Below are positions 1-7,052 of a stretch of 37,164 nucleotides of DNA, in pieces (within the stretch, counting starts at the first letter, position 1; every line of letters starts with the position of its first letter). The stretch covers positions 1-37,164 of the forward strand of contig MHBI01000026.1 of assembly GCA_001804815.1 (NCBI GenBank), given 5' to 3'. The notes under the pieces were generated by a model, which was not told the DNA's origin, made no database searches, and worked only from the letters and a program-made list of their open reading frames with translations. The translations under genes were made by a program, and so were the position numbers. Origin of the DNA: Lentisphaerae bacterium GWF2_50_93 (lineage in GTDB: Bacteria > Verrucomicrobiota > Lentisphaeria > Victivallales > GWF2-50-93).

Positions 1-611
1 ATCGCAAGGCTCAACCCCCGGCTACTATCTCTCATCCCTCCGGGATGAAGATGGAGAAACTCGGGAATTCATGTGTGGAGGTTGTAAAATATGCGTATAG
101 TAGATAGGGCTTCAGCCTGTACCATCTTAATCTAGAAATAGGACAGGCTATAGCCCGTCCTTACTTTAAGAACGCGTAAACATGCGCTACTACCAAACGA
201 ATTCAGCTCTTCTTGAACTCATTTCTAAGGCCGAAGCTCTCCTGCGGCGGGTAAACATCCTGCTTGTGTCTTTTTGGCGGCATCGGTGCCATGCTGCGCT
301 CCTGCCTGCATTTAAATATGCTACATCCATACCTTTGGTGTTTTGATCTCGTGCAGTCGGCTGAGTTGGAGTTAGCAAAGCTCGAAGATTAGGAACTGGG
401 ATGGGAACAGGATCAAACCTTATACAATCAACTGATGGAATTGGCAGGAGTGACCCCCTGAACTGACTTTCGGCAGGAGCGAGGTGGCGAGGAGTAATGC
501 TTCACGGATTATTGGATACTTTTCAGCGCTGTGCTAAATTAAACCCGAACAAGATGCACAGAAAATGTCATCCGAGAGATAGGCTGACAACAGAAATCTG
601 AAGGACACACA
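1..611. other. Gene-poor left edge with palindromic repeat and a decayed reading frame
   Basis: No intact gene is supported here. Positions 30-47 hold a small palindrome (TCATCCCTCCGGGATGA). Positions 100-164 carry a copy of the dispersed GTAGG...CCTAC repeat. On the plus strand a frame around 336-461 reads coherently across one TAG at 390-392 (residues ELGWEQDQTLYNQLMELAG near the end) and stops at 459-461. It looks like the tail of a decayed gene whose family I do not recognise. The rest shows no coding pattern. Confidence 0.4.
100..164. repeat. Dispersed palindromic repeat, family A, copy 1
   Basis: The element starts with GTAG and ends with a TTAC/CTAC box. It contains two inner hairpins, one around GGGCTTCAGCCTGTACC and one around GGACAGGCTATAGCCCGTCC. 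The same layout recurs at 18663-18735 and 28863-28926, with a half copy at 1095-1121. This copy is the most diverged. Confidence 0.7.
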
Positions 612-1089
612 ATGAACAATAGCAATTCGCTGATACCAATTGAGAGGATTGAAAATAGAATACTTTTCATCAGGGGGCACAAGGTAATGCTTGATTCTGA
701 CCTTGCTGAAATATATGGAGTTGAAACAGGAGTTTACGACTTTGATATCACAAAATGTGATATCAAGCGAAGGGCGCGGCGGTGTTAGGAAACTGCCATA
801 TGTCTTTACTGAACACGGGGCAATAATGGCGGCTTCCATCTTGAAGTCTAAAAGAGCGGTTCTGGTCAGCGTTACAGTCGTTAGGGCCTTTGTCAGGATG
901 AGGGACATGATTGAGACGAACACAAAATTTGCAGTGAAGCTGAAGGAACTTGAAGACCGTCTGGATATGCACGATGGGAATACCATAGCCATAATGGAGA
1001 CGCTGAGGAAACTTCTGAAGGAATCTAAGGGAAAAACTGCATCACCAAGCAAGAAGATAGGATTCGACACGATACCGCAAGAATCGTGA
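612..1089 (+). pseudogene. ORF6N-domain protein, broken by deletion and frameshift
   Basis: An ATG at 612 opens a frame that reads MNNSNSLIPIERIENRILFI... and continues LAEIYGVET, the usual start of ORF6N/KilA-N family proteins. It then runs out of frame. The +1 frame from about 721 continues with LPYVFTEHGAIMAAS and VVRAFVRMRDMI, the hallmark C-terminal half of the same family, and ends at 1089 after a KKIGF tail. Comparison with remembered family members suggests roughly 25 residues are missing between the two halves, so the cause is a deletion that is not a multiple of three. ORF6N proteins are common in prophages and mobile islands, and their cellular role is unclear. The gene cannot make an intact product. 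A family A repeat begins six bases after its stop. Confidence 0.75.
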
Positions 1090-1094
1090 ATTCA

Positions 1095-1121
1095 TGGGAG
1101 CAGGCTAAAGCCAGTCCCTAC
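1095..1121. repeat. Dispersed palindromic repeat, family A, half copy
   Basis: Only the right half (GGGAGCAGGCTAAAG then CCAGTCCCTAC) is present, directly after the stop of the ORF6N pseudogene. It is nearly identical to the right half of the copy at 28863-28926. Confidence 0.7.
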
Positions 1122-1161
1122 TTAATACATGCACATCTTGAGTTCGGCAATCACGCCTAAC

Positions 1162-2364
1162 TCACTTCACTGGAATCTTGGCCTGATTTCTTTCGGGCAT
1201 GATGCCTCTGGACTGTGCGGGGATTGATTCCGTATCAGGAAAGCTTCCGATGGAAAGTTCCTGTTCGATGTCTATTTCGCATGGAGGCTTCTGGAGCTTC
1301 CTCATCTCATCCTTCGCGTGCGCCGGCTGGGTGTAGTGGAATACTTTGCCCTCGTAGTTGCGCATGATCACTTCCTTGTCGGTTATCCTGGTGACATATT
1401 CCGGAAGAAGAGGTATTTTCCCTCCGCCTTCCGGGGCGTCTATGACGAAATGAGGTACCGCCATGCCGGAAGTCCAGCCGCGCAGGCTTTCAATTATCTC
1501 GAGGCCCTTCTGTACCGAAGTCCTCAGATGCTCTGTGCGGTCTACCAGGTCTGCCTGGTAGATATAGTAGGGTTTCACTCTCGCCCGCAGAAGCTTCTGC
1601 ATCAGCTGCTTCATCACTTCAGGATCATCGTTCACGCCTTTGAGGAGGACTGTCTGATTGCCGAGGGGGATGCCGGCGTCCGCCAGCCTGCCGAGGGCCT
1701 TCATTGCAATAGGGGTGAGTTCGTCAGGATGGTTGAAGTGGACGTTCATGTAGAGGGGATGGTATTTTTTCAGCATTCTGACCAGGTTCGGCGTGATTCT
1801 CTGTGGAAGCATGCAGGGCGCCCTGGTGCCAATGCGGATGATTTCAATGTGGGCTAGGGCGCGGAGGTTCCTGAGTATATATTCAATCTTGCTGTCTTCG
1901 AGGAGCAGCGGATCTCCGCCCGATATGACCACGTCTCGTATTTCCGTGTGCTGGCGGATGTATTCGATCCCTTCGTCGATGAACTTCATGTCGATCTTGT
2001 TGGGATCTCCGACTTTCCTGCTTCTCGTGCAGAAACGGCAGTAGGAGGCGCAGACGGCCGACACAAGGAACAGGCATCTGTCGGGATAGCGGTGTACGAT
2101 ATTGTTCACCGGCGAATCCTTGTCCTCGGCGAGGGGATCCTCGAAGAGATCATTGTTCTCAAGCTCCCTGATGTCGGGCACGACCTGCTTGTAGATCGGA
2201 TCGTCCTTCTTCTTTATCAGCGAGAAATAATACGGGGTTATCCTGATTTTGAACTTGCGGGCGACTGCCTCCAGTTCCTCCAGCGGGATTCCAAACTTCT
2301 CTGAAAGAACCTTTGCCGACGTGATACTTCGCTTCAATACTTTCCGCCAATTATCCTCTTTCAT
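1162..2364 (-). CDS. kamA: KamA-family lysine 2,3-aminomutase-like radical SAM/PLP enzyme
   Basis: The 400-residue product resembles lysine 2,3-aminomutase, which uses a [4Fe-4S]-SAM radical and PLP to turn L-alpha-lysine into beta-lysine. Visible motifs are the radical SAM cysteines CASYCRFC (C105, C109, C112), SGGDP, and DAPEGGGK with the PLP lysine (K316). The two aspartates that hold the substrate epsilon-amino group in clostridial KamA (D293, D330) are present in YQADL and VIDAP, favouring lysine over glutamate. The zinc-site cysteines (C268 and the C-terminal CxCxxC) are absent: GVNDD replaces GVNDC and the tail has one cysteine. The ATG at 2364 is preferred because GGAGG sits eight bases upstream. 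An ATG at 2385 is the alternative. It is the last gene of a four-gene operon with a GNAT and two ATP-grasp ligases, pointing to a biosynthetic role rather than lysine fermentation. Confidence 0.9.
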   Translation of the reverse strand: MKEDNWRKVLKRSITSAKVLSEKFGIPLEELEAVARKFKIRITPYYFSLIKKKDDPIYKQVVPDIRELENNDLFEDPLAEDKDSPVNNIVHRYPDRCLFLVSAVCASYCRFCTRSRKVGDPNKIDMKFIDEGIEYIRQHTEIRDVVISGGDPLLLEDSKIEYILRNLRALAHIEIIRIGTRAPCMLPQRITPNLVRMLKKYHPLYMNVHFNHPDELTPIAMKALGRLADAGIPLGNQTVLLKGVNDDPEVMKQLMQKLLRARVKPYYIYQADLVDRTEHLRTSVQKGLEIIESLRGWTSGMAVPHFVIDAPEGGGKIPLLPEYVTRITDKEVIMRNYEGKVFHYTQPAHAKDEMRKLQKPPCEIDIEQELSIGSFPDTESIPAQSRGIMPERNQAKIPVK

Positions 2365-2398
2365 GTATGAACCCTCCTGCTTCATATTTATGAACCCT

Positions 2399-2875
2399 CT
2401 AATTGAGCCTTTTCACGTAAATGAGCCTGTCGTCGCCTTCCGAATAGAAATCCTTTATCTTCGCCTCCATTATGTAATGGGTGCGTATGTAGAAATTCCT
2501 TGTCGGCTCATATTTGTGCTGCGACGAAGTCTCGATTATGATCAGCTTGCCGTTCTTTGCGGCGATCTCCTCTTCGACATGGCTCAGAAGCTTTCTGCCA
2601 ACCCCTTTTTTCTGCATGTTGGGGGCGACTGCTATCCAGTATACGTCATATGTGCCCGTCGTCACCGGTGTCGGTCCATAACAGATGTAGCCTGCTGTCT
2701 TCCCTTCGACTTCGGCGACATGGACTATGTAGTCCTTCTGCTCCTTCTTGAAAATGACTTCATCGGCCAGCTCAAGCGCAACCGCAACCTCGTCATTTGT
2801 GAACATCAGCGTCTCGACCAGGATCCTGTGTATCGGATCACGGTCGGCTTCTGTTAAATGTCTTATCGTTACCAT
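2399..2875 (-). CDS. GNAT-family N-acetyltransferase
   Basis: A 158-residue GCN5-related acetyltransferase. Acetyl-CoA-binding motif A is visible as YWIAVAPNMQKKGVGRKLL (residues 79-97, Q/R-x-x-G-x-G at 88-93), followed by LIIIETSS and a YEPTRNFYIR segment typical of motif B. There is no signal peptide, so it should act in the cytoplasm on a small molecule or peptide. It starts six bases after the stop of the upstream ATP-grasp gene and ends just before kamA, so the three are surely co-transcribed. A KamA + acetyltransferase pair recalls AblA/AblB, which make N-epsilon-acetyl-beta-lysine as a compatible solute in methanogens. This protein is shorter than AblB and that assignment is only a possibility. 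The substrate is unknown. Confidence 0.85.
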   Translation of the reverse strand: MVTIRHLTEADRDPIHRILVETLMFTNDEVAVALELADEVIFKKEQKDYIVHVAEVEGKTAGYICYGPTPVTTGTYDVYWIAVAPNMQKKGVGRKLLSHVEEEIAAKNGKLIIIETSSQHKYEPTRNFYIRTHYIMEAKIKDFYSEGDDRLIYVKRLN

Positions 2876-2880
2876 ATGAA

Positions 2881-3879
2881 TTAATAACCTGTATTATCCT
2901 TTATGATCTTCTTTAAAAATTGCTCGTAGCTCAATCCTGAAGCCCTCAGCGACTTTGAAAATCCGGCATCAGCCGAAATGTCAGGATTCGGATTGAATTC
3001 AAGGACAAATACGTTCTCCTTCGAATCCACCCTGAAATCCACTCTTCCATAATCCTTGCCCATCAACACCTCATAGACCTTGAGGGCCGTAGAAACAAGC
3101 TTCTTCTTCAGCCCTGTCCCTGTTTTCGCCGGGCATACCGACGGAGTTTTCCTGTACAGGGGATGATCCTCAAGCCATTTCGACTCATATCCGGTTATCT
3201 TCGGAGTATCGCCGTCCAAAGCCGTGAAATCTATTTCCGAGATCTCCAGCGCCTTTGCAGGTTTGCCGCCAATGATGGAAACATTGAATTCCCGCCCCTC
3301 TATGAATTTCTCAACGAGCACCGGCTCCTTATATTTCTCAAGGAGCGCAGTGGCAATCATCCTTAGGCTTTCCATGTCCGTCGCCAGTGAATTTTGGCTT
3401 ATGCCCAGGCTGGCGTCCTCATTAGAAGGTTTTACGATCAGAGGGAATGGCAGATGTGTCTTCTCGGGGACTTTGTCGAATACTTCGAATTCCGGCGTAG
3501 GAATCCCGTTTGCAGTGAAAATATTCTTCGCCAGCACCTTGTTCTGTGAAATCCCCAGGGTGATGGGCTTGTTGCCGCTGTATGGAATCCCCAGTATCTC
3601 CCAGAGCGCGGCGATGTGCATCTCGTGCTTTGACTGGCCGTGGAATCCTTCGCAGAGATTGAATAGCATGTCCGGGGAGAAGTCATTTATCTCGGCGATG
3701 TTCTCCTCGATGCCGCTGACAGCCATCAGTGCCGGACTGTGACCCATCTTGATAAGGGTGTCATACACGATGTCGGCCTCGTTCTTCACGGCGACCTCGG
3801 ATATATAGTCAAGATCGTTGGCGCCGGCGTCTGCCGGATCGTTGTACGCTATCAGTATCCTGAGTTTTTTCTTCTTCAT
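2881..3879 (-). CDS. D-Ala-D-Ala ligase-like ATP-grasp ligase (second of tandem pair)
   Basis: A 332-residue ATP-grasp protein related to Ddl. Features in order are an N-terminal preATP-grasp fold with NLCEG (74-78), YSGNKPITLGISQNK (100-114), the ATP-binding lysine in PLIVKPSNEDASLGI (K150), VEKFIEGREF (189-198), DYGRVDFRVD (276-285) and a metal-binding EFNPNPDIS (294-302). Genuine Ddl ends with E-x-N-x-x-PG. Here it is NPNPD, so the substrate is likely different from D-alanine. The start at 3879 is chosen because ATGA overlaps the stop of the upstream gene (TGA at 3878-3876), showing translational coupling. A longer frame to 3951 would only add residues encoded by the repeat at the end of the neighbour. 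It probably forms an amide or peptide bond in the pathway shared with KamA and GNAT. Confidence 0.85.
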   Translation of the reverse strand: MKKKKLRILIAYNDPADAGANDLDYISEVAVKNEADIVYDTLIKMGHSPALMAVSGIEENIAEINDFSPDMLFNLCEGFHGQSKHEMHIAALWEILGIPYSGNKPITLGISQNKVLAKNIFTANGIPTPEFEVFDKVPEKTHLPFPLIVKPSNEDASLGISQNSLATDMESLRMIATALLEKYKEPVLVEKFIEGREFNVSIIGGKPAKALEISEIDFTALDGDTPKITGYESKWLEDHPLYRKTPSVCPAKTGTGLKKKLVSTALKVYEVLMGKDYGRVDFRVDSKENVFVLEFNPNPDISADAGFSKSLRASGLSYEQFLKKIIKDNTGY

Positions 3880-4994
3880 TTGCTTTTCCTGCTCTTCTTT
3901 GCCGCCCGCTCTCCGGTTCTCCGATTCTCCGATTCTTTCCCGATCCCCCATCTCTTCGCGGCGATTCTTATGATATTGTCAAGCATGTCGGGATAGTTGT
4001 AGCCTGCCGTCCTGGCCGCCTTCGGGAAACATGAGTTGTCGTCGGGATTGGGAAGAATCCCCGGCAGCGGGTTGAGCTCAAGGACGTTTGGAACGCCCTT
4101 CGAGTCGAACCTGATGTCGACCCTGCACAGATCCTTTACGCCCAGTACGGCGCATGTTTTCCTGACAGTGTCTTCAATGAGTTTCTTCTCCTTCGAGGTC
4201 AGATCCGCGGGGCACTTGAATATATCGAGAGGTTTCTCAGGGGTGTCCCAGACCCATTTCGCCTCGTAGGAATAAATCTTGCGGGCGTTGCTTGGAAGCT
4301 CGTCATAGCTGATTGAGATTATCGGCAGCACCTCGAAGCCAGTCCCGTTGCCCCAGGCCGCTACCGTGAATTCCCTGCCGTCAAGAAACTCCTCGACTAT
4401 CACCGGCTGCCTGTACTTCCTGATCTTTTCAACGATCCTCTTTTTTGCGGTCCTGGCATCATCGACGACCGAGTCATCGAATATGCCCTTGCTGCTTCCT
4501 TCGGCCACCGGCTTGATGATCGCCGGGAACTTGAAGCCGTCAAGATTTATCTTTTCATTGGGGGATACTGTCATGAACCTGGCGTTCGGTATGGAGTGAT
4601 AGCTCAGGATCTCCTTGGTCCTCTCCTTGTTCAGGCACACTGCAAGAGTCAGCGGGCCGGAACCGGAGTAGGGCAGTCCCAGCCTCTCACAGACCATTGG
4701 AATATAGGATTCGCGGAAATCCCCGAACAGGCCTTCGGCGATATTGAAAACCATGTCGGGACGTGATCTGGCAAGATTGACGGGAGCTTCATCGTCGGCT
4801 TCGACTCCGCAGACGGTATGACCCTTCGAACGGAAGGCTTCCATGACAGCGTTGATCGTGCATTCGCTGTCGCCTTCCGCGAAGAAGTCACTGGGCGGAG
4901 GCTCCTCCTCTTGGTCGAAAAGGAATTCCTCAAGGTGCTTTCTGTATTCTTTCTGAAGCCCCTTCTTACTGCTGTACGCAACAGCAATTCTCAT
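3876..4994 (-). CDS. D-Ala-D-Ala ligase-like ATP-grasp ligase (first of tandem pair)
   Basis: A 372-residue ATP-grasp ligase similar to its downstream neighbour but diverged. It has NIAEG (84-88), YSGSGPLTLAVCLNKERTK (109-127), PAIIKPVAEGSSKGI (157-171, ATP lysine K161), EEFLDGREF (201-209), DLCRVDIRFD (288-297) and the Ddl-like metal loop ELNPLPGILP (306-315). A tandem pair of non-identical ligases suggests two successive couplings, or a heteromer. The last 20 or so residues (ESENRRTGERAAKKSRKSK) are basic and low complexity, encoded by a GGAGAATCGG-type simple repeat, and are probably a late addition. It is the first gene of the operon. A TATAAT box at 5014-5009 lies just upstream. Confidence 0.85.
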   Translation of the reverse strand: MRIAVAYSSKKGLQKEYRKHLEEFLFDQEEEPPPSDFFAEGDSECTINAVMEAFRSKGHTVCGVEADDEAPVNLARSRPDMVFNIAEGLFGDFRESYIPMVCERLGLPYSGSGPLTLAVCLNKERTKEILSYHSIPNARFMTVSPNEKINLDGFKFPAIIKPVAEGSSKGIFDDSVVDDARTAKKRIVEKIRKYRQPVIVEEFLDGREFTVAAWGNGTGFEVLPIISISYDELPSNARKIYSYEAKWVWDTPEKPLDIFKCPADLTSKEKKLIEDTVRKTCAVLGVKDLCRVDIRFDSKGVPNVLELNPLPGILPNPDDNSCFPKAARTAGYNYPDMLDNIIRIAAKRWGIGKESENRRTGERAAKKSRKSK

Positions 4995-5008
4995 ACAGTT
5001 TTCCCTGG

Positions 5009-5037
5009 ATTATAATTGCAGAAAGATCTTATCTTAA
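5009..5037 (-). promoter_or_regulatory. Candidate promoter of the ATP-grasp/GNAT/kamA operon
   Basis: On the minus strand TTAAGA (5037-5032) and a perfect TATAAT (5014-5009) are 17 bases apart. The -10 lies only 15 bases from the ATG at 4994, so the leader would be very short, with a weak AGGGA before the start. Confidence 0.4.
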
Positions 5038-5288
5038 TTGGATTTTCAGAGGAAAAAAGCGCAGACGTGGAAAGAGCGCATGGAAGTTCTTCGCAGGTTT
5101 TTTGGACTGTAAAAATTAAATAACTAGGTTGCGAATCTGTGTCTGAAGACATTTTAAATTACGCACCCGCCCTTCATAATTATTTTCTGTTGCCTGGTCT
5201 TAATATTGTGTTAAAGCAGTGAAAAACAAATGAGTTACACCGCAAAAATGAGAAAATGTTGAGAGTCATCCTGAAGGATCGGGATGAC

Positions 5289-5483
5289 GGATGGTTGGAT
5301 TATTGGATGGATGGATTACTGGGTTTGAATTCAATTTAGAGCGCGGGAAATGCCTTTTCATATGAATATTTAAGGGGTCATCTTGGATTATTTTTTACAG
5401 TATTGTTCTATATCTTATGTCTTTGCTGCATCTTATGTCTTTGCTGCCCAGCCATCTAGCAATCCATTCATCCAATCATCCAG
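5289..5483. repeat. Imperfect inverted repeat (GGATGGATGGATT type) around an 18-base tandem duplication
   Basis: The left arm 5289-5322 (GGATGGTTGGATTATTGG...) and right arm 5448-5483 (CCAGCCATCTAGC...ATCATCCAG) are roughly complementary. Between them, 5412-5447 is two exact copies of an 18-base unit. This kind of ATTGGAT repeat is often dispersed in environmental genomes. I see only this copy in the window. Confidence 0.55.
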
Positions 5484-5493
5484 TGGAAAAAGT

Positions 5494-5521
5494 TTGTCTA
5501 TTGCCCTATCTGCGGTATTTT
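5494..5521 (+). promoter_or_regulatory. Candidate promoter of the secreted S1C protease gene
   Basis: TTGTCT (5494-5499) and TATTTT (5516-5521) are 16 bases apart, about 30 bases upstream of the start codon. The match to sigma-70 consensus is only moderate. Confidence 0.3.
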
Positions 5522-5553
5522 AGACCCCTCATTCAAATCAAGAGGAGATGCCC

Positions 5554-7005
5554 ATGAAATTGATTAAAATAGCTGCCGTGTGCCTGCTTTTCACACTCTC
5601 TGTTTCGCTTGTGGCGGTGGATGCCAATACCAAGTCTTCCGTGGTCAAGGTCTATACCGTCCAGAGCAACCCCGACTATCATCAGCCCTGGCAGAATTAT
5701 CCCCAGTCGTCCAGCACCGGTTCCGGCTGCCTGATCAGGGGAAACCTGATCCTTACAAATGCGCATGTCGTATCAAACTCCACCTTCATAATGGTCAGGA
5801 AGCAGGGCGATCCCAAGAAGTATGTCGCAAAACTGGTGATTGCCGGACACCAGTGCGATCTTGCGCTCCTCAAGGTCGAGGATGAGGACTTCTTCAACGG
5901 AATGGAGCCCCTGGATATCGGAGAGCTTCCTCTCCTCCAGGACAAGGTTGCCGTCATGGGATACCCCATAGGCGGCGATAATATCTCGATCACCGAGGGC
6001 GTCGTTTCAAGGATCGAGCCCACCATCTACTCGCATAGCGGAAAGTATCTCCTGGCCGTCCAGATCGACGCCGCGCTCAATCCAGGCAACAGCGGAGGAC
6101 CCGTGATCAAGGATGGCAGGATCGTAGGAGTCGCCTTCCAGAACATGAGCGAGGAACAGAATATCGGATACATGGTCCCGGCAACCATCGTGTCCCATTT
6201 CCTCGACGATGTCAAGGACGGGAAATTCAACGGATTCCCGGACATCGATCTCGATGTCAGCACCATGGAGAATCAGGACATCAGGAAATGGGCGGGAATG
6301 GCCGACGGCCAGACAGGCGTGCTCGTGACGCATCTGACCGAACCGGAGAAGAAAAAAGGGCTTTTCAAACTCAATGATGTCATCCTGGAGATAGATGGCG
6401 TCAAAATAGCAAATGATGCATCCGTGCCGTTCAGGGACGGCGAACTGATCTTCCTCGGACATCTTATCTGGCAGAAGCATGTCGGCGACAAGTGCATGCT
6501 GAAAGTCCTGCGCGAGGGAAAACCTATTGATTTTGAATATACTCTCGGTGGCGGGACAAAACTTGTTCCTCAGCGCGTATACGATGTCCTGCCGTCATAC
6601 TATGTGATAGGCGGACTCCTGTGGGTGCCACTCTCGGAGAATTATCTCGATACATGGGGACAATGGACCAAGGCCCCCATCGAGCTTGTGAATTTCGCAA
6701 TGAAGGGCGAAGTGACCGATGACCGCGACCAGGTCGTCGTCCTGTCCAACGTCCTTGCAGATGATGTCAACATGGGCTATCAGAATCTCCGATACACCTC
6801 CGTAAGCACCGTCAATTCCCGCAAAGTCAAAAACCTCAAGGACTTCATCGACAAGATCGAAGGCATAAAGACCGGCTTTCTGGAGATAGTGCTCGAAGAC
6901 AACAACAAGATAGTGCTTGACGTCGAAAAGGCCCGTAAGGCCACCACGGACATCCTCCAGCGGTACAGGATCGGCTCGGACAGGAGCCCCGATCTGAGAA
7001 AGTAG
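5554..7005 (+). CDS. Secreted trypsin-like serine protease, S1C (Deg/HtrA-like) with PDZ-like C-terminus
   Basis: A 483-residue protein with an N-terminal signal peptide (KLIKIAAVCLLFTLSVSLVAV), so periplasmic or exported. The chymotrypsin-fold domain has a complete catalytic triad: H71 in LTNAHVV, D102 in CDLALLKV and S180 in NPGNSGGP. Downstream (about 215-310) is a PDZ-like segment with GLFKLNDVILEIDGVKI, then a further domain to the end. The layout recalls plant Deg9/Deg10-type proteases more than DegP. The start at 5554 is preferred since AGGAG ends six bases before it. The ATG at 5548 abuts that ribosome site and only adds two residues. It is a single-gene unit with its own hairpin after the stop. 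It is the first of three S1C-type proteins in the window. Confidence 0.88.
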   Translation: MKLIKIAAVCLLFTLSVSLVAVDANTKSSVVKVYTVQSNPDYHQPWQNYPQSSSTGSGCLIRGNLILTNAHVVSNSTFIMVRKQGDPKKYVAKLVIAGHQCDLALLKVEDEDFFNGMEPLDIGELPLLQDKVAVMGYPIGGDNISITEGVVSRIEPTIYSHSGKYLLAVQIDAALNPGNSGGPVIKDGRIVGVAFQNMSEEQNIGYMVPATIVSHFLDDVKDGKFNGFPDIDLDVSTMENQDIRKWAGMADGQTGVLVTHLTEPEKKKGLFKLNDVILEIDGVKIANDASVPFRDGELIFLGHLIWQKHVGDKCMLKVLREGKPIDFEYTLGGGTKLVPQRVYDVLPSYYVIGGLLWVPLSENYLDTWGQWTKAPIELVNFAMKGEVTDDRDQVVVLSNVLADDVNMGYQNLRYTSVSTVNSRKVKNLKDFIDKIEGIKTGFLEIVLEDNNKIVLDVEKARKATTDILQRYRIGSDRSPDLRK

Positions 7006-7007
7006 CT

Positions 7008-7023
7008 CGGGCTTTCCAGCCCG
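7008..7023 (+). terminator. Hairpin after the protease gene
   Basis: CGGGCT-TTCC-AGCCCG begins three bases after the TAG stop and is followed by TTTG. The stem is short and the U tract weak, so termination is plausible but not certain. Confidence 0.5.
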
Positions 7024-7027
7024 TTTG

Positions 7028-7052
7028 TAAAATTTTGCAAGGCAAAATTTTA
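7028..7052 (-). terminator. AT-rich palindrome between convergent genes
   Basis: TAAAATTTTGC (7028-7038) and GCAAAATTTTA (7042-7052) form a perfect 11-base stem with a three-base loop. It begins right after the stop of the minus-strand URO-D gene (7055-7053) and could serve as its terminator. Confidence 0.45.

Larger units (their letters stand above)
4995..5553. other. Intergenic gap with inverted and tandem repeats
   Basis: No gene is seen. The gap separates two divergent transcripts. It holds an imperfect inverted repeat of the ATTGGATGGATGGATT type (arms 5289-5322 and 5448-5483) and a perfect 18-base tandem duplication (5412-5429 and 5430-5447, unit ATCTTATGTCTTTGCTGC). A candidate promoter for the downstream protease lies at 5494-5521. 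Confidence 0.6.

Noticed and set aside
534..1070. Long minus-strand open frame opposite the ORF6N remnant
   Set aside because: The plus strand carries recognisable family motifs; the opposite frame has no motif and low-complexity composition.
1162..2364. The KamA protein as EpmB (EF-P lysine beta-lysylation)
   Set aside because: It is longer than EpmB and no epmA or efp gene is nearby, although KamA-type assignment still needs an alignment.
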